Shown: piece after piece, positions 1 through 7,206 of the stretch
Numbering within the stretch: the first letter of the stretch is position 1
Layout of the letters: each line of letters opens with the position of its first letter
DNA from: Lachnospiraceae bacterium UBA7182
GTDB taxonomy: Bacteria > Bacillota > Clostridia > Lachnospirales > Lachnospiraceae
NCBI GenBank assembly: GCA_002491115.1
Contig: DKVI01000090.1
Location: 1-19,439, forward strand
Length of the DNA: 19,439 nucleotides
Direction: 5' to 3'
Made by a program: the position numbers and the translations under genes
The notes under the pieces: generated by a model
What the model saw: the letters and a program-made list of their open reading frames with translations, nothing else
Database searches by the model: none
Told to the model about the DNA's origin: nothing

Positions 1-425
1 TTAACCCCATTATACAGACAATAAGTTTGTCCGCCTCCAACATCTTCTTTCGCTAATAGAACAATGCCGTTTTTTTGCACACGGTCCCACTTTTCCGCAT
101 CCTTTGGGTCATTCATGGAGAAATTCAGATCAGTATCCCACTCCCAGCTTTCAGAAAGCGGAAAATCATATCCCGCATTTTTCAGAGCAGACATATCCTC
201 AAAAGGAATAAAACGGCAGGGATCATTGTCATGGAGCGACGGTATCCTGCCTCCATTCCCAATCTGTGTAATAAATTTCTTATATTCTTCTGGCAATACA
301 AACCCATAGGTGTTTTCAAGCACATCTACATCTGTCTGTGATATTGGAGGGTTCAAGCGCCAGCCTCTTTTTAATTTAATTTGTGCTTTTATTTTTAAAA
401 ATCGAGTTTCCATTCTCAAGTCCAT
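1..425 (-). CDS. SUKH (SMI1/KNR4) family protein, 3' end cut by window edge
   Basis: The minus frame from the ATG at 425 is open to the window edge, giving about 141 residues with no stop. The start has AGGAG six bases upstream. Near residues 20-50 it reads ISQTDVDVLENTYGFVLPEE followed by YKKFITQIGNGG, the typical SUKH opening (a helix, then 'lP.eYk.Fl...NGG'). Later comes a Trp-rich stretch (W-E-W-D) and, close to the edge, DVGGGQTYCLYNG, which fits the core strand region. Known of the family: SUKH proteins are often cytoplasmic immunity proteins that neutralise polymorphic toxins, though some have other roles. The next gene upstream is Imm1-like, which supports an immunity role. The missing C-terminus prevents a subfamily call. 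Confidence 0.75.
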   Translation of the reverse strand, partial: MDLRMETRFLKIKAQIKLKRGWRLNPPISQTDVDVLENTYGFVLPEEYKKFITQIGNGGRIPSLHDNDPCRFIPFEDMSALKNAGYDFPLSESWEWDTDLNFSMNDPKDAEKWDRVQKNGIVLLAKEDVGGGQTYCLYNGV

Positions 426-453
426 ATCCGTCTCCTGATTTACACAAGCAAAA

Positions 454-864
454 TTACATATCATCTTCTCTCCATGTTACAGAGGTAAGCCGAATTCCAT
501 TATGGACAAATTCCATAAAAATCTGTTTTACTAATTCAATATCATCGCAGATAGCCCATCCTGGAAAGTCATCTCCACCAACAGCAATATAGTTTTCATT
601 GCCGGATAAATTATCGTAGATATAGCTAACTTCATTAAGGCTGTCAAGAATCCCGATCCAAAATTTATGTCCGTCAATGCGGATAGTAATGGAAACACAT
701 TCATCCTCATTGATTGCATCAATCAGGCTTATCTTTTCCTGGCTGATAAGCGAAAGCATCTTTGTTATTTTCTTTTCATCCAGAGCATTTTGTGACAATA
801 CTTTAGCGGTTCGGCTACCCAATTCCTGATAGGTTAATTTACCAATATACAATTTGTCACTCAT
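454..864 (-). CDS. Imm1-like immunity protein (probable)
   Basis: A 136-residue soluble protein without signal peptide or membrane segment. The ATG at 864 follows a GAGGTG ribosome site. The C-terminal half resembles the Imm1 family: a strand region (FWIGILDSLNEVSYIYD), a GGDDFPGWA turn, then ELVKQIFMEFVHNGIRLTSV and a Trp, matching the Imm1 ending of a helix followed by 'eF..nG.rP..v.W'. Imm1 proteins are cytoplasmic inhibitors of polymorphic-toxin nucleases or deaminases. It lies 15 bases after the GRAM-domain gene and 28 bases before the SUKH gene on the same strand, so the three are probably co-transcribed. The match is by pattern only; an unrelated small protein is possible. Confidence 0.55.
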   Translation of the reverse strand: MSDKLYIGKLTYQELGSRTAKVLSQNALDEKKITKMLSLISQEKISLIDAINEDECVSITIRIDGHKFWIGILDSLNEVSYIYDNLSGNENYIAVGGDDFPGWAICDDIELVKQIFMEFVHNGIRLTSVTWREDDM

Positions 865-879
865 ATTACACCTCTCTCA

Positions 880-1206
880 TTACAATTTCTGCACGCCTAA
901 CTGCGCCAGCCAACCCTGCAGTTTCTTGGCAGGAAAGCCCGTAAAGGAATAGGTTTCTCCCTTCCGGCTGTGGATTGTTACCTGGGTAAATATCGCCACA
1001 CCGCTCACCGAAAATCCCCTGATGTCTTCCAATGGTAAATCCATATCCAATGCGCCGGGCATCATGCTGATTTTGAAACACGCCCGCTGATTTGTGATAT
1101 AAATGTTACCTTGAAACGGCTTTTTGCTCAGTCCCTGCTTCAAATAGATTGACATCATCCCACTGCCGATCAATGTCTCTCCGGAATTCAGTTGAAATTT
1201 TGCCAT
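880..1206 (-). CDS. GRAM/PH-like domain protein
   Basis: A 108-residue protein that is essentially one small beta-barrel domain. It opens with LNSGETLIGSG, continues with GNIYITNQRACFKIS, then MDLPLEDIRGFSVSG and ends in an amphipathic helix (KKLQGWLAQLGVQ). 'G.iyiTnqRacF' followed by 'lpleDI' is the pattern of bacterial GRAM/PH-like domains, which bind lipids or peptides or act as adaptors. No membrane segment is present. The ATG at 1206 has TTAGGAG nine bases upstream. It sits between small membrane proteins and the two immunity-type genes. Specific function is unknown. Confidence 0.7.
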   Translation of the reverse strand: MAKFQLNSGETLIGSGMMSIYLKQGLSKKPFQGNIYITNQRACFKISMMPGALDMDLPLEDIRGFSVSGVAIFTQVTIHSRKGETYSFTGFPAKKLQGWLAQLGVQKL

Positions 1207-1293
1207 AGTTCTACGCTCCTAACTGTAATTATTTTTTACCACCCACTTCGGGGCATTTTCCCCAAGCCTCTATTAAGAAGATTTGTCAGCCCA

Positions 1294-1506
1294 TCAGAAA
1301 TGAAACCCCCAAAGCGGCTCTCTCCAAATGATTTCCAGTAAATAAAATGCTGCAACAGCGCAAGGCACAGCTAAAAGCACAGGGATGACTGAAAAGATTT
1401 TAAAATGAGATTTTTTCCAGATTATCCACGCCAACACCAATAAAGCAACCGCTGCTCCTGCTGCCCCCAGTATCATAATGAACAAGAAAAAATACGCCAA
1501 TCCCAT
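1294..1506 (-). CDS. Small two-helix membrane protein
   Basis: A 70-residue hydrophobic protein with two predicted membrane helices, one near residues 3-29 (AYFFLFIMILGAAGAAVALL) and one near 36-56. I chose the ATG at 1506 because AAAGGTG lies just upstream; a start at 1560 would overlap the preceding gene and has no ribosome site. It ends in an aromatic tail (WREPLWGFHF). No family recognised. It follows another membrane protein by 40 bases and is probably in the same transcript. Confidence 0.6.
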   Translation of the reverse strand: MGLAYFFLFIMILGAAGAAVALLVLAWIIWKKSHFKIFSVIPVLLAVPCAVAAFYLLEIIWREPLWGFHF

Positions 1507-1546
1507 ATCTCTCACCTTTTTTTGCTTTATTGAAGTACTATATCCC

Positions 1547-1945
1547 TTATGCCTGTACAATAATCACCAGTGTCAGCACCATGATACCGGCCATCAGAAC
1601 CAGCGAAACTTTAACTGGAGAACGCTCCCCACTTTTCCAGTCAGAAAGCAGGCCATTGTTGTCATCATCCATACTGTGTCGCCCATTTCGGTTCCAAAAC
1701 ATGAGGTGATAGATTGCGGAAACAAGGTCTATCGCTCCAAAGAGCAGCACAATGTTACGCACAAGAAAAACGACCATGCCCAAGGGTATTTTATCTCCAC
1801 CACTCCCTAACATAACATTTCCCCATATCAGGCGGATAATTGTTATGATGACAGCAACTAAGATACAGATTAAGGCCGCAGCTCCGTATTGCTTCGCTTT
1901 CAATTTTTCACTGGTATTCTGTTTTTGAGGAAATCTGCCGTTCAC
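1547..1945 (-). CDS. Hypothetical three-helix membrane protein
   Basis: A 132-residue protein with a GTG start at 1945, preceded by GGGAGGA at eight bases. It has a short charged N-terminus (KQNTSEKLKAKQYG), membrane helices near residues 20-43, 55-84 and 110-131, and a polar loop between helices two and three (NRNGRHSMDDDNNGLLSDWK). No catalytic motif is visible. It lies between the PH/lipocalin-type membrane protein and the small two-helix protein in a same-strand series. Function unknown; a membrane partner of its neighbours is only a guess from position. Confidence 0.6.
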   Translation of the reverse strand: MNGRFPQKQNTSEKLKAKQYGAAALICILVAVIITIIRLIWGNVMLGSGGDKIPLGMVVFLVRNIVLLFGAIDLVSAIYHLMFWNRNGRHSMDDDNNGLLSDWKSGERSPVKVSLVLMAGIMVLTLVIIVQA

Positions 1946-2028
1946 TCTCTATTCCTCCCCGGATTATTGTTTAGTAGAATATTTTTCTTCATCACATTAG
2001 TAAAATGTGTGTTCATCTATACCAGAAT

Positions 2029-3132
2029 TTACTCCTTTGTGAAACCGTAATATGTGCCAGTCGTCATATTTGCAATATCAAGGTATGTACCATCCTGCAG
2101 GAAGAAACCAAGATAAGATGAAATCGTATCTTCGGAAAGCTGTTCCTTACCATGCAGCATAAAGGACTGGTTGACACAGGAAAAGCAAACAAAGTTATCC
2201 AGAGTATATTCTGAATTACCGGAGATTACCTGTCTAATCATTCTTTCTGTTATGCCATATTCAGAAAGTTCCGTTGTCAAATAGTTGACGGCATCCTGCC
2301 CAACATGAAACTCATAAGTACCTGCAAAATAATTGTCATCTGTTTCCCCCTCCGTCTGATACCAATGGAATGTCTTGTCTGCACCGAATACCCATTGTGA
2401 ATTATCGTCTCCGGAAAGCCAGGAAGTGCCTGCCAGCAAATCCGGAGATTGTGATACCGTTCGTGGGATAAGCATGATTGCGGCCACTGCCACAACACAT
2501 ATAATTCCAATCAGTCCAGCCAAAGCAAGAGGGAGCTTTGACTTTTTAGAGGGTTGTATTTCTGCCTCAGTCACTTCCGGTTCCAGCTCTAACAGCTTAC
2601 CTTCTAATCTGTCTGCCACCATTTTATCAAAACGCTCTACGTTTTCCATGTTCTTTGTTGAAACAGAAATCAGTTTTGTATCTCCGCTGTAATAAGTGTA
2701 AACCATATCTTTAGGGTTAGGATTTTCTAAAGCGTCAGCATATCTTTGTTCTAACGCATCAGCAAGCGGAGGACTCAGTAAAGCGCCTCCGATAGCAGCA
2801 TCTATTTTCTCCCCGGTAGCATCGCCTTTCACATTTCTGGCAGTGATCGCCGACAATGTGACTTTTTGGGATGGACGCCACATTGGATAAAATGTAATGT
2901 CCTTGCCGTCCACTTTAATGCGCGGGCGTTTCTGTGCATAGAAAGACCAGGCAAAGAACATAAGGAAGATTCCAATAAAGCCTATAAAAAGCAGATAAGC
3001 GCCATCCTGCATAAGAGCCGGCCGTATAAAATCCAGATTGATGAACCATATCATCACCGTAGCCATAAAGGCGCTAAAGATCCGCAGGACAATCATTTTC
3101 GTTCTTTTTTTCATCCGTACTTCAAAAGACAT
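2029..3132 (-). CDS. Membrane protein with PH-like cytosolic part and lipocalin-like outer domain
   Basis: A 367-residue protein. The ATG at 3132 is preferred because GGCGGAG lies nine bases upstream; the in-frame TTG at 3150 has none. The start overlaps the end of the upstream gene by 11 bases, suggesting translational coupling. Order: two membrane helices (about 14-32 and 45-64); a region resembling bacterial PH-type domains (RPRIKVDGKDITFYPM, then KVTLSAITARNV); a charged linker; a third helix (about 201-223); and a C-terminal domain of about 140 residues beginning LLAGTSWLSGDDNSQWVFG, with a repeated small-strand look like lipocalin-type beta-barrels. The last domain is probably outside the cell. 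Role unknown; sensing or binding a ligand at the envelope is inference. Confidence 0.65.
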   Translation of the reverse strand: MSFEVRMKKRTKMIVLRIFSAFMATVMIWFINLDFIRPALMQDGAYLLFIGFIGIFLMFFAWSFYAQKRPRIKVDGKDITFYPMWRPSQKVTLSAITARNVKGDATGEKIDAAIGGALLSPPLADALEQRYADALENPNPKDMVYTYYSGDTKLISVSTKNMENVERFDKMVADRLEGKLLELEPEVTEAEIQPSKKSKLPLALAGLIGIICVVAVAAIMLIPRTVSQSPDLLAGTSWLSGDDNSQWVFGADKTFHWYQTEGETDDNYFAGTYEFHVGQDAVNYLTTELSEYGITERMIRQVISGNSEYTLDNFVCFSCVNQSFMLHGKEQLSEDTISSYLGFFLQDGTYLDIANMTTGTYYGFTKE

Positions 3133-3808
3133 TTTCGTTATCTCCGCCAATCATATTTATATCATTTGCTTTAGGGCAACTGGAAAGTTCTGTTTCCATT
3201 TCTGCAAAGGCTTTCTGCACCTCCGGATTCTTAATTTTAGGCTGGATGCTTTTCAGCAGGGCAAGGCATTCCTGGTTCCGCCCCATTTCTTTCAGCAGGG
3301 AAATCTTATGTACCGAAATGTAATCGTTCAAGGGGATACCGCCATATACAAGCATGATGCCTGTATCTTTTTTTAATTCCGCTTCGCACTGTTCCATCTC
3401 TTTCAGATAGTCCTCCGCGCTGCCCCCGGACTTCCAGGCTGCATAGGCCGTGTTCCATCGGGCGACTACCCGCCTCTGGTGCAAATAAATACAGAAGATG
3501 TTTATTAAAAACCAGGTGATACAGACCGAACCCATAAAGCCCAGGGTAAACTGCCAGCTTAATATCACGCCTACCCATCCAAGCCACAGCATCACCGCCA
3601 GTGAAACAAAGAAAAAGAAAACTGTTTTTAGATGCCTGTTCAAATTGGATCGGCTGATTGTCAAAAGGAAGAACATCAACATCACAAAAGCTATAAGGAC
3701 CATAAAGGGCAAATACTTATAATCCCTTTCCGGGTCAAATGCCATCCCCAAAGAAATCATAAGAACACATCTCAAAAAAACTCCGATAAGTCCTCTTTTA
3801 TTTTTCAA
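3122..3808 (-). CDS. Four-helix membrane protein with helical-repeat tail
   Basis: A 228-residue protein starting at a TTG (3808), chosen because AGAGGTG lies seven bases upstream and no in-frame ATG has as good a site. Four membrane helices lie near residues 7-24, 32-52, 62-84 and 86-109. The cytosolic tail (about 115-228) is helical, with pairs such as SAEDYLKEMEQCEAELKK and SVHKISLLKEMGRNQECLAL then PEVQKAFAEMETEL, which look like TPR-type helix pairs. No catalytic residues recognised. It overlaps the next gene by 11 bases, so the two are likely made together and may form a complex (inference). Confidence 0.65.
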   Translation of the reverse strand: MKNKRGLIGVFLRCVLMISLGMAFDPERDYKYLPFMVLIAFVMLMFFLLTISRSNLNRHLKTVFFFFVSLAVMLWLGWVGVILSWQFTLGFMGSVCITWFLINIFCIYLHQRRVVARWNTAYAAWKSGGSAEDYLKEMEQCEAELKKDTGIMLVYGGIPLNDYISVHKISLLKEMGRNQECLALLKSIQPKIKNPEVQKAFAEMETELSSCPKANDINMIGGDNENVF

Positions 3809-3899
3809 CCAAGTTCACCTCTAATCATTGTTCAATAAAATATTTTCCTCCATCGCAGACGCAAACCAAATCTTCATGGTCGGGATCTTAAGATACAGG

Positions 3900-5036
3900 T
3901 CAGTCAGTATCCCAGGATGCACTAAATCCGGTAATTTCAAAAAATGGCATATAAAAATGAAAGTGTCCGTTATGGGTATCAATGTTCCACCCTTCTTTGA
4001 GACCGATCACCGGTCCTCGATACATCCAGCCAGTTTCATCCTCTATTCCAACAGGGTAGCCGTCCCGGAGATGATACCATACCGGCAGGGTGATGGTCTC
4101 ATTATTCGTCCAGTCCATCTCCTTTTCCTCCCAAAAACTGTAGGAAAATTCGTAGGAATGACCATCCGCGCCGGTAACAGTAAAATGCTCCGCAGTCCCT
4201 TTTACATCAAAATCCAGACGGATCAGCAGCGTATAAAGGCCGCCATAGCTGATAACTCCGCTTTCCAGACCGATGCCTGTAAACAGCTCCGGTGACAAAA
4301 TTTCCTCTCCTTGCCGGACACTGGGCTTCGGGGTCCAAAGCCAGGTGTTTACTGCATATTCTTCCAACTCCGTCCGGGAAAACTCATCACAGGGCAGGCA
4401 ATAAAAGGCATAATATTTCTTCACGGAATCCTCCAGTTCTTCCCGCACTGCTTCCGTTTCGTCCTGTGATCCATGAACAACCGACTCTTGAAAATTGTTG
4501 AACTGTGGAGCCCAGGTCCGCCAGGGCAGTTCCGGCTGGAAGTTATACTGTCCCTTTGGCACCAGCTGGGCCAAAGGTTTGCCCTCTGTCCAGGCGAAAA
4601 AAGCGGACATCTGTTCCAGAGCGGAGCTGGCATCGGCCATAGAGCTGTATTGGGTATAAAAAATGCTGTCATGAAGTTCCCAGTCCTCCAGGCTGCCTCC
4701 CTCTTTCTGATATTGCTTCAGATAGTATTCCGGGAGTATCTCTGTCTCATTGGAAACCAGCCTGGAATAGAGCATCGGCACCGGGTCGCCTCCGCCCTGG
4801 CCTACCCAAACCCGGAAAGTCGCATCCGGCAGTTCGTCAAACCAACAGTCCCAGGTCTGAAGCCCTTTTCGCCGGATATGGAGCGTTTCGTCCGGGTATC
4901 TTCCGGTCAGGTATTCCTCTACATCTGCCTTGGTATAAGGTCCCCGGTATTCATAACAGCCCACAAGCGAAAAAGCTAACAGGCAGACTATCCCAACACT
5001 AAATATTTTTTTAACATTTCTGATTATTTTCGTCAC
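3900..5036 (-). CDS. Hypothetical lipoprotein
   Basis: A 378-residue secreted lipoprotein. The N-terminus has Lys/Arg residues, a hydrophobic core (IFSVGIVCLLAFSLV) and a lipobox LVGC with Cys27, so it should be lipid-anchored outside the membrane. The mature part is rich in Trp, Tyr and Glu; no enzyme motif or named family recognised. The start is unclear: GTG at 5036 sits directly beside GGGAG, and the AGGTGACG-like ribosome sequence is better spaced for the ATA codon nine bases further in. It follows the terminator of the nine-gene unit and opens the series of membrane genes that runs to position 1, separated from the next by 91 bases. Confidence 0.7.
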   Translation of the reverse strand: MTKIIRNVKKIFSVGIVCLLAFSLVGCYEYRGPYTKADVEEYLTGRYPDETLHIRRKGLQTWDCWFDELPDATFRVWVGQGGGDPVPMLYSRLVSNETEILPEYYLKQYQKEGGSLEDWELHDSIFYTQYSSMADASSALEQMSAFFAWTEGKPLAQLVPKGQYNFQPELPWRTWAPQFNNFQESVVHGSQDETEAVREELEDSVKKYYAFYCLPCDEFSRTELEEYAVNTWLWTPKPSVRQGEEILSPELFTGIGLESGVISYGGLYTLLIRLDFDVKGTAEHFTVTGADGHSYEFSYSFWEEKEMDWTNNETITLPVWYHLRDGYPVGIEDETGWMYRGPVIGLKEGWNIDTHNGHFHFYMPFFEITGFSASWDTD

Positions 5037-5100
5037 CTCCCGATTGCTTAAAATGTAGGTATTTACTCTTCAAGTAAGTGGATAGAACACCACCAACATT

Positions 5101-5153
5101 CAAAACAAAAAGGCACTCTCCGCCACGCAATTCCCTGCGGGCATAAGAGCGCC
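5101..5153 (-). terminator. Rho-independent terminator of the nine-gene unit
   Basis: On the minus strand GGCGCTCT (5146-5153) pairs with AGAGTGCC (5112-5119) with one G-U pair. Inside it an inner stem joins GCC-CGCA to TGCG-T-GGC around GGGAAT. TTTTTGTTTTG follows (5101-5111). It lies about 150 bases after the acetyltransferase stop and upstream of the lipoprotein gene, separating the two transcripts. Confidence 0.7.
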
Positions 5154-5305
5154 ACTGTTGACGGTATAAAATTGTGCATGACAAATCTGCCGGGCTATAT
5201 AGTTACAGCATCGCTCTGCTTGCTTAAGAATGGCGCAGATCATCATATTTGTCAATCTCTCTTTCTAACAAAAATACTGACACAATTATATCAGAAATTT
5301 GCCTT
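5154..5305. other. Gene-free stretch between acetyltransferase and terminator
   Basis: No convincing gene is present. The minus strand has a short readable piece ending EREIDKYDDLRHS and stop (stop at 5224-5226), which continues a frame overlapping the acetyltransferase 3' end. It may be debris of a lost gene or chance. A TTGACA occurs here on the minus strand, but no good -10 element follows at 17 bases. Confidence 0.35.
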
Positions 5306-5950
5306 TCACTCAAGAGGAGTACAGGTCGATTTATTGAACAGGAAAAACTGATACTTCCCACCATCCCGTCCCTCGTGTTTACTTTCAGGAACCTTTTTAA
5401 TGATTTTTGCCGGAACACCGCCTACAACGGTATTCTCAGGAACATCTTTCGTAACCACCGCGCCCGCGGCAATGACCGCACCGTCTCCAATAGTAACGCC
5501 GGGAAGCACCATCGCGTTAGCCCCAATCCAAACATGCTTTCCTATATGGATCGGAGCCGGCTCCAAATCGGCCCGCCGCTCAGGAACCATGCAATGATTT
5601 AATGTTGCAAGCACCACGTTATGACCGATCAGCACATCATCATCTATATAAATCCCACCCTGGTCCTGGAACCGGCAGCCGCCGTTAAAAAACACATGCT
5701 TTCCCATTGTGATATTCTTTCCGCAATCCGTATAAAAAGGCGGAAAAATATTAAAGGTATCGTCTACGGGTTTTCCGGTCAGTCTGGAAAATATTTCCCG
5801 GATTTCCTCCGGTGTCCGATAGCTGTTATTCAGCTCTGCGGTCAATCGCAGGGCCTCCTGTGAAAGCATACACATATACTGATGTATCTCAGAACCGGCA
5901 ACAATGGTTCTACCGCTGTTTAAATAGTCCAAAAAATCCTGTAAGTTCAT
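5306..5950 (-). CDS. Sugar O-acetyltransferase (maltose/galactoside acetyltransferase family)
   Basis: A 214-residue left-handed beta-helix acyltransferase of the MAT/GAT (hexapeptide) class. These cytoplasmic trimers move an acetyl group from acetyl-CoA to a sugar hydroxyl. Visible features: a helical N-terminal maltose-acetyltransferase cap (residues 1-60), hexapeptide turns from about 80 to 180 (IYIDDDVLIGHNVVL, VWIGANAMVLPGVTIGDGAV, IAAGAVVTKDVP), the catalytic His in LNH (H119), and the closing VVGGVPAKIIKK. About 28 unusual residues follow (KVPESKHEG to TCTPLE), longer than the family norm. The ATG at 5950 follows GGAGGG at eight bases. It is the last gene of the nine-gene unit, 30 bases after the cyclophilin-like lipoprotein. 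Confidence 0.88.
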   Translation of the reverse strand: MNLQDFLDYLNSGRTIVAGSEIHQYMCMLSQEALRLTAELNNSYRTPEEIREIFSRLTGKPVDDTFNIFPPFYTDCGKNITMGKHVFFNGGCRFQDQGGIYIDDDVLIGHNVVLATLNHCMVPERRADLEPAPIHIGKHVWIGANAMVLPGVTIGDGAVIAAGAVVTKDVPENTVVGGVPAKIIKKVPESKHEGRDGGKYQFFLFNKSTCTPLE

Positions 5951-5980
5951 CCTTATTTCCCTCCGCTTTCTTTCAATCTA

Positions 5981-6535
5981 TTACTCCAGCGAAAAGGTCA
6001 CAGTCACATCCCCGCTGCCGAGGGCGTCTTCCCATCCGGTCAGATCGTCAATATATCCCAACCTTGTATAACTCCAGGAATTGGAACCATAGAAAATAAC
6101 AATCTGATTTCCGTTGTAAAGAACAATATCGCCCGCCTGGGTCGTGGTCTGACTGTTGCTGGCAGTCAGGCTCCTTCCCAGAGATCCGACCTTCTCAAAA
6201 CCGGAATAATCGCTCATTTCAACCACTACCGGCGATTCCTGCATCATTGCCATCCATTCAGAAACCGCTTCGTTATTCTCCAGCGTTGCAGAAAAAACCG
6301 CATCGCCAACCTGTACGTTCATCTTCCTCTCTGCTTCCTCCTCTGTGCCGCTCTGTGTACCTGGCGTTGTTTGCCAGGGCTGTACCGGTTCCTCCGCGAT
6401 TTCCGGTGAAACGGTATCCTCCTCCGATGATGGTATATCCAACTGTCTTTCCTCCGCGCCGCAGGCTGCCAGAGAAAATACGAGGATATTCAAAACCATT
6501 AAAGATAAAATTTTTCTCATGATCCGTCCGCTCAT
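5981..6535 (-). CDS. Cyclophilin-like lipoprotein (distal copy)
   Basis: A 184-residue lipoprotein. The ATG at 6535 follows AGGAGG at seven bases and lies two bases after the stop of the LysE-type gene, so the pair is coupled; open frame further upstream is inside that gene. Signal core LSLMVLNILVFSL with lipobox LAAC (Cys25), then a Glu/Thr/Pro-rich linker (30-70). Residues about 72-184 form a cyclophilin-like fold of the small bacterial type: 'VGDAVFSATLENNEAVSEW', then 'AGDIVLYNGNQIVIFYGSNS', then 'YTRLGYIDD' and 'GDVTVTFSLE'. Known of the family: these domains resemble cyclophilins in fold but usually lack proven isomerase activity. It should sit on the outer face of the membrane. A second, more divergent copy lies at 8136-8741. 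Confidence 0.8.
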   Translation of the reverse strand: MSGRIMRKILSLMVLNILVFSLAACGAEERQLDIPSSEEDTVSPEIAEEPVQPWQTTPGTQSGTEEEAERKMNVQVGDAVFSATLENNEAVSEWMAMMQESPVVVEMSDYSGFEKVGSLGRSLTASNSQTTTQAGDIVLYNGNQIVIFYGSNSWSYTRLGYIDDLTGWEDALGSGDVTVTFSLE

Positions 6536-6537
6536 AT

Positions 6538-7155
6538 TTATTCCTCCTGGAAAAATATCCGAATTAAAACTACGACGCCAAACAGGATCAGCAGTGATCC
6601 AAATATTTTGTTTGTCTTTTGAAAATTTACATTTCCTGCCTTTTTCCGGACGGAGTCTGTCACAAATGACAGTACACCCCACCAAATATAGGTTCCAATG
6701 AACACTCCGGCCACAAGGGCGATACTCTGTAAAACACCGGACCGCCCTGTAATCCCAAAGCAGGAAAAGGCAAACAGGAAAGTCAGAATTGCCGCCGGAT
6801 TGGTAATGCCAACCAGGAAAGAGGTCAAAAACAGACTTGTTCTTCGTTCCCTCTGATCCATCTGTTTTTTCTCATCCTGTTTTCGCCGGAACACGGTAAC
6901 GCCCATCAGCAGGATCAAGCTGCCGCCCGCCAAAAGAATAGCTTTCTGATACCGAAGAAGGCAGTCAGAAACAATGGTCAGCCCCAAAGCGCCGATGCAG
7001 GCATAAATGCAATCCGCTGCTGAAGAACCAAGTCCTGTCAAAAGCCCCGCTTTTATTCCTTCATTCCAGGTTCGCTGAACGGTCATTGTTCCTACTGCGC
7101 CGACCGGCAGGCCAAACAGCAAACCGATTAAAATTCCCCGCAGCAAATAGCCCAT
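6538..7155 (-). CDS. LysE/RhtB-type amino acid exporter
   Basis: A 205-residue membrane protein with about six helices, the usual size for the LysE family, which exports amino acids or similar small amphipathic molecules driven by the proton gradient. Visible signatures: the N-terminal LFGLPVGAVGTMTVQRTWNE followed by GLLTGLGSSAADCIY (the family's 'GP....i......G...al..GlG...D' pattern, here LPVG rather than a plain GP), and GITNPAAILTFLFAF in the middle helix. The ATG at 7155 has GAGGT nine bases upstream. It lies 47 bases after DUF3737 and two bases before the cyclophilin-like lipoprotein. Its cargo cannot be read from sequence. Confidence 0.85.
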   Translation of the reverse strand: MGYLLRGILIGLLFGLPVGAVGTMTVQRTWNEGIKAGLLTGLGSSAADCIYACIGALGLTIVSDCLLRYQKAILLAGGSLILLMGVTVFRRKQDEKKQMDQRERRTSLFLTSFLVGITNPAAILTFLFAFSCFGITGRSGVLQSIALVAGVFIGTYIWWGVLSFVTDSVRKKAGNVNFQKTNKIFGSLLILFGVVVLIRIFFQEE

Positions 7156-7189
7156 CCCTCGTTACCTCATTCCCGTTTTTTCTTATTTT

Positions 7190-7206
7190 ATGACGAATAT
7201 CGTCAT
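7190..7206. repeat. Perfect 17-bp palindrome across the DUF3737 stop codon
   Basis: ATGACGA-ATA-TCGTCAT is a perfect inverted repeat with seven-base arms. The right arm contains the TGA stop of the DUF3737 gene (7203-7205). No T-run follows on the minus strand, so it is not a terminator. It could be a protein-binding site or an intercistronic RNA hairpin. Confidence 0.5.

Noticed and set aside
1250..1263. GGGG-CATTTT-CCCC hairpin between the GRAM gene and the small membrane gene
   Set aside because: Only four pairs and no T-run on either strand, so not supported as terminator.
3132..3150. TTG at 3150 as start of the PH/lipocalin-type membrane protein
   Set aside because: No Shine-Dalgarno sequence before it, while the ATG at 3132 has GGAG at a good distance.
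3828..3884. An 18-codon minus-strand frame before the TTG-started membrane gene
   Set aside because: No ribosome site; it overlaps the leader of the next gene and shows no conserved feature.
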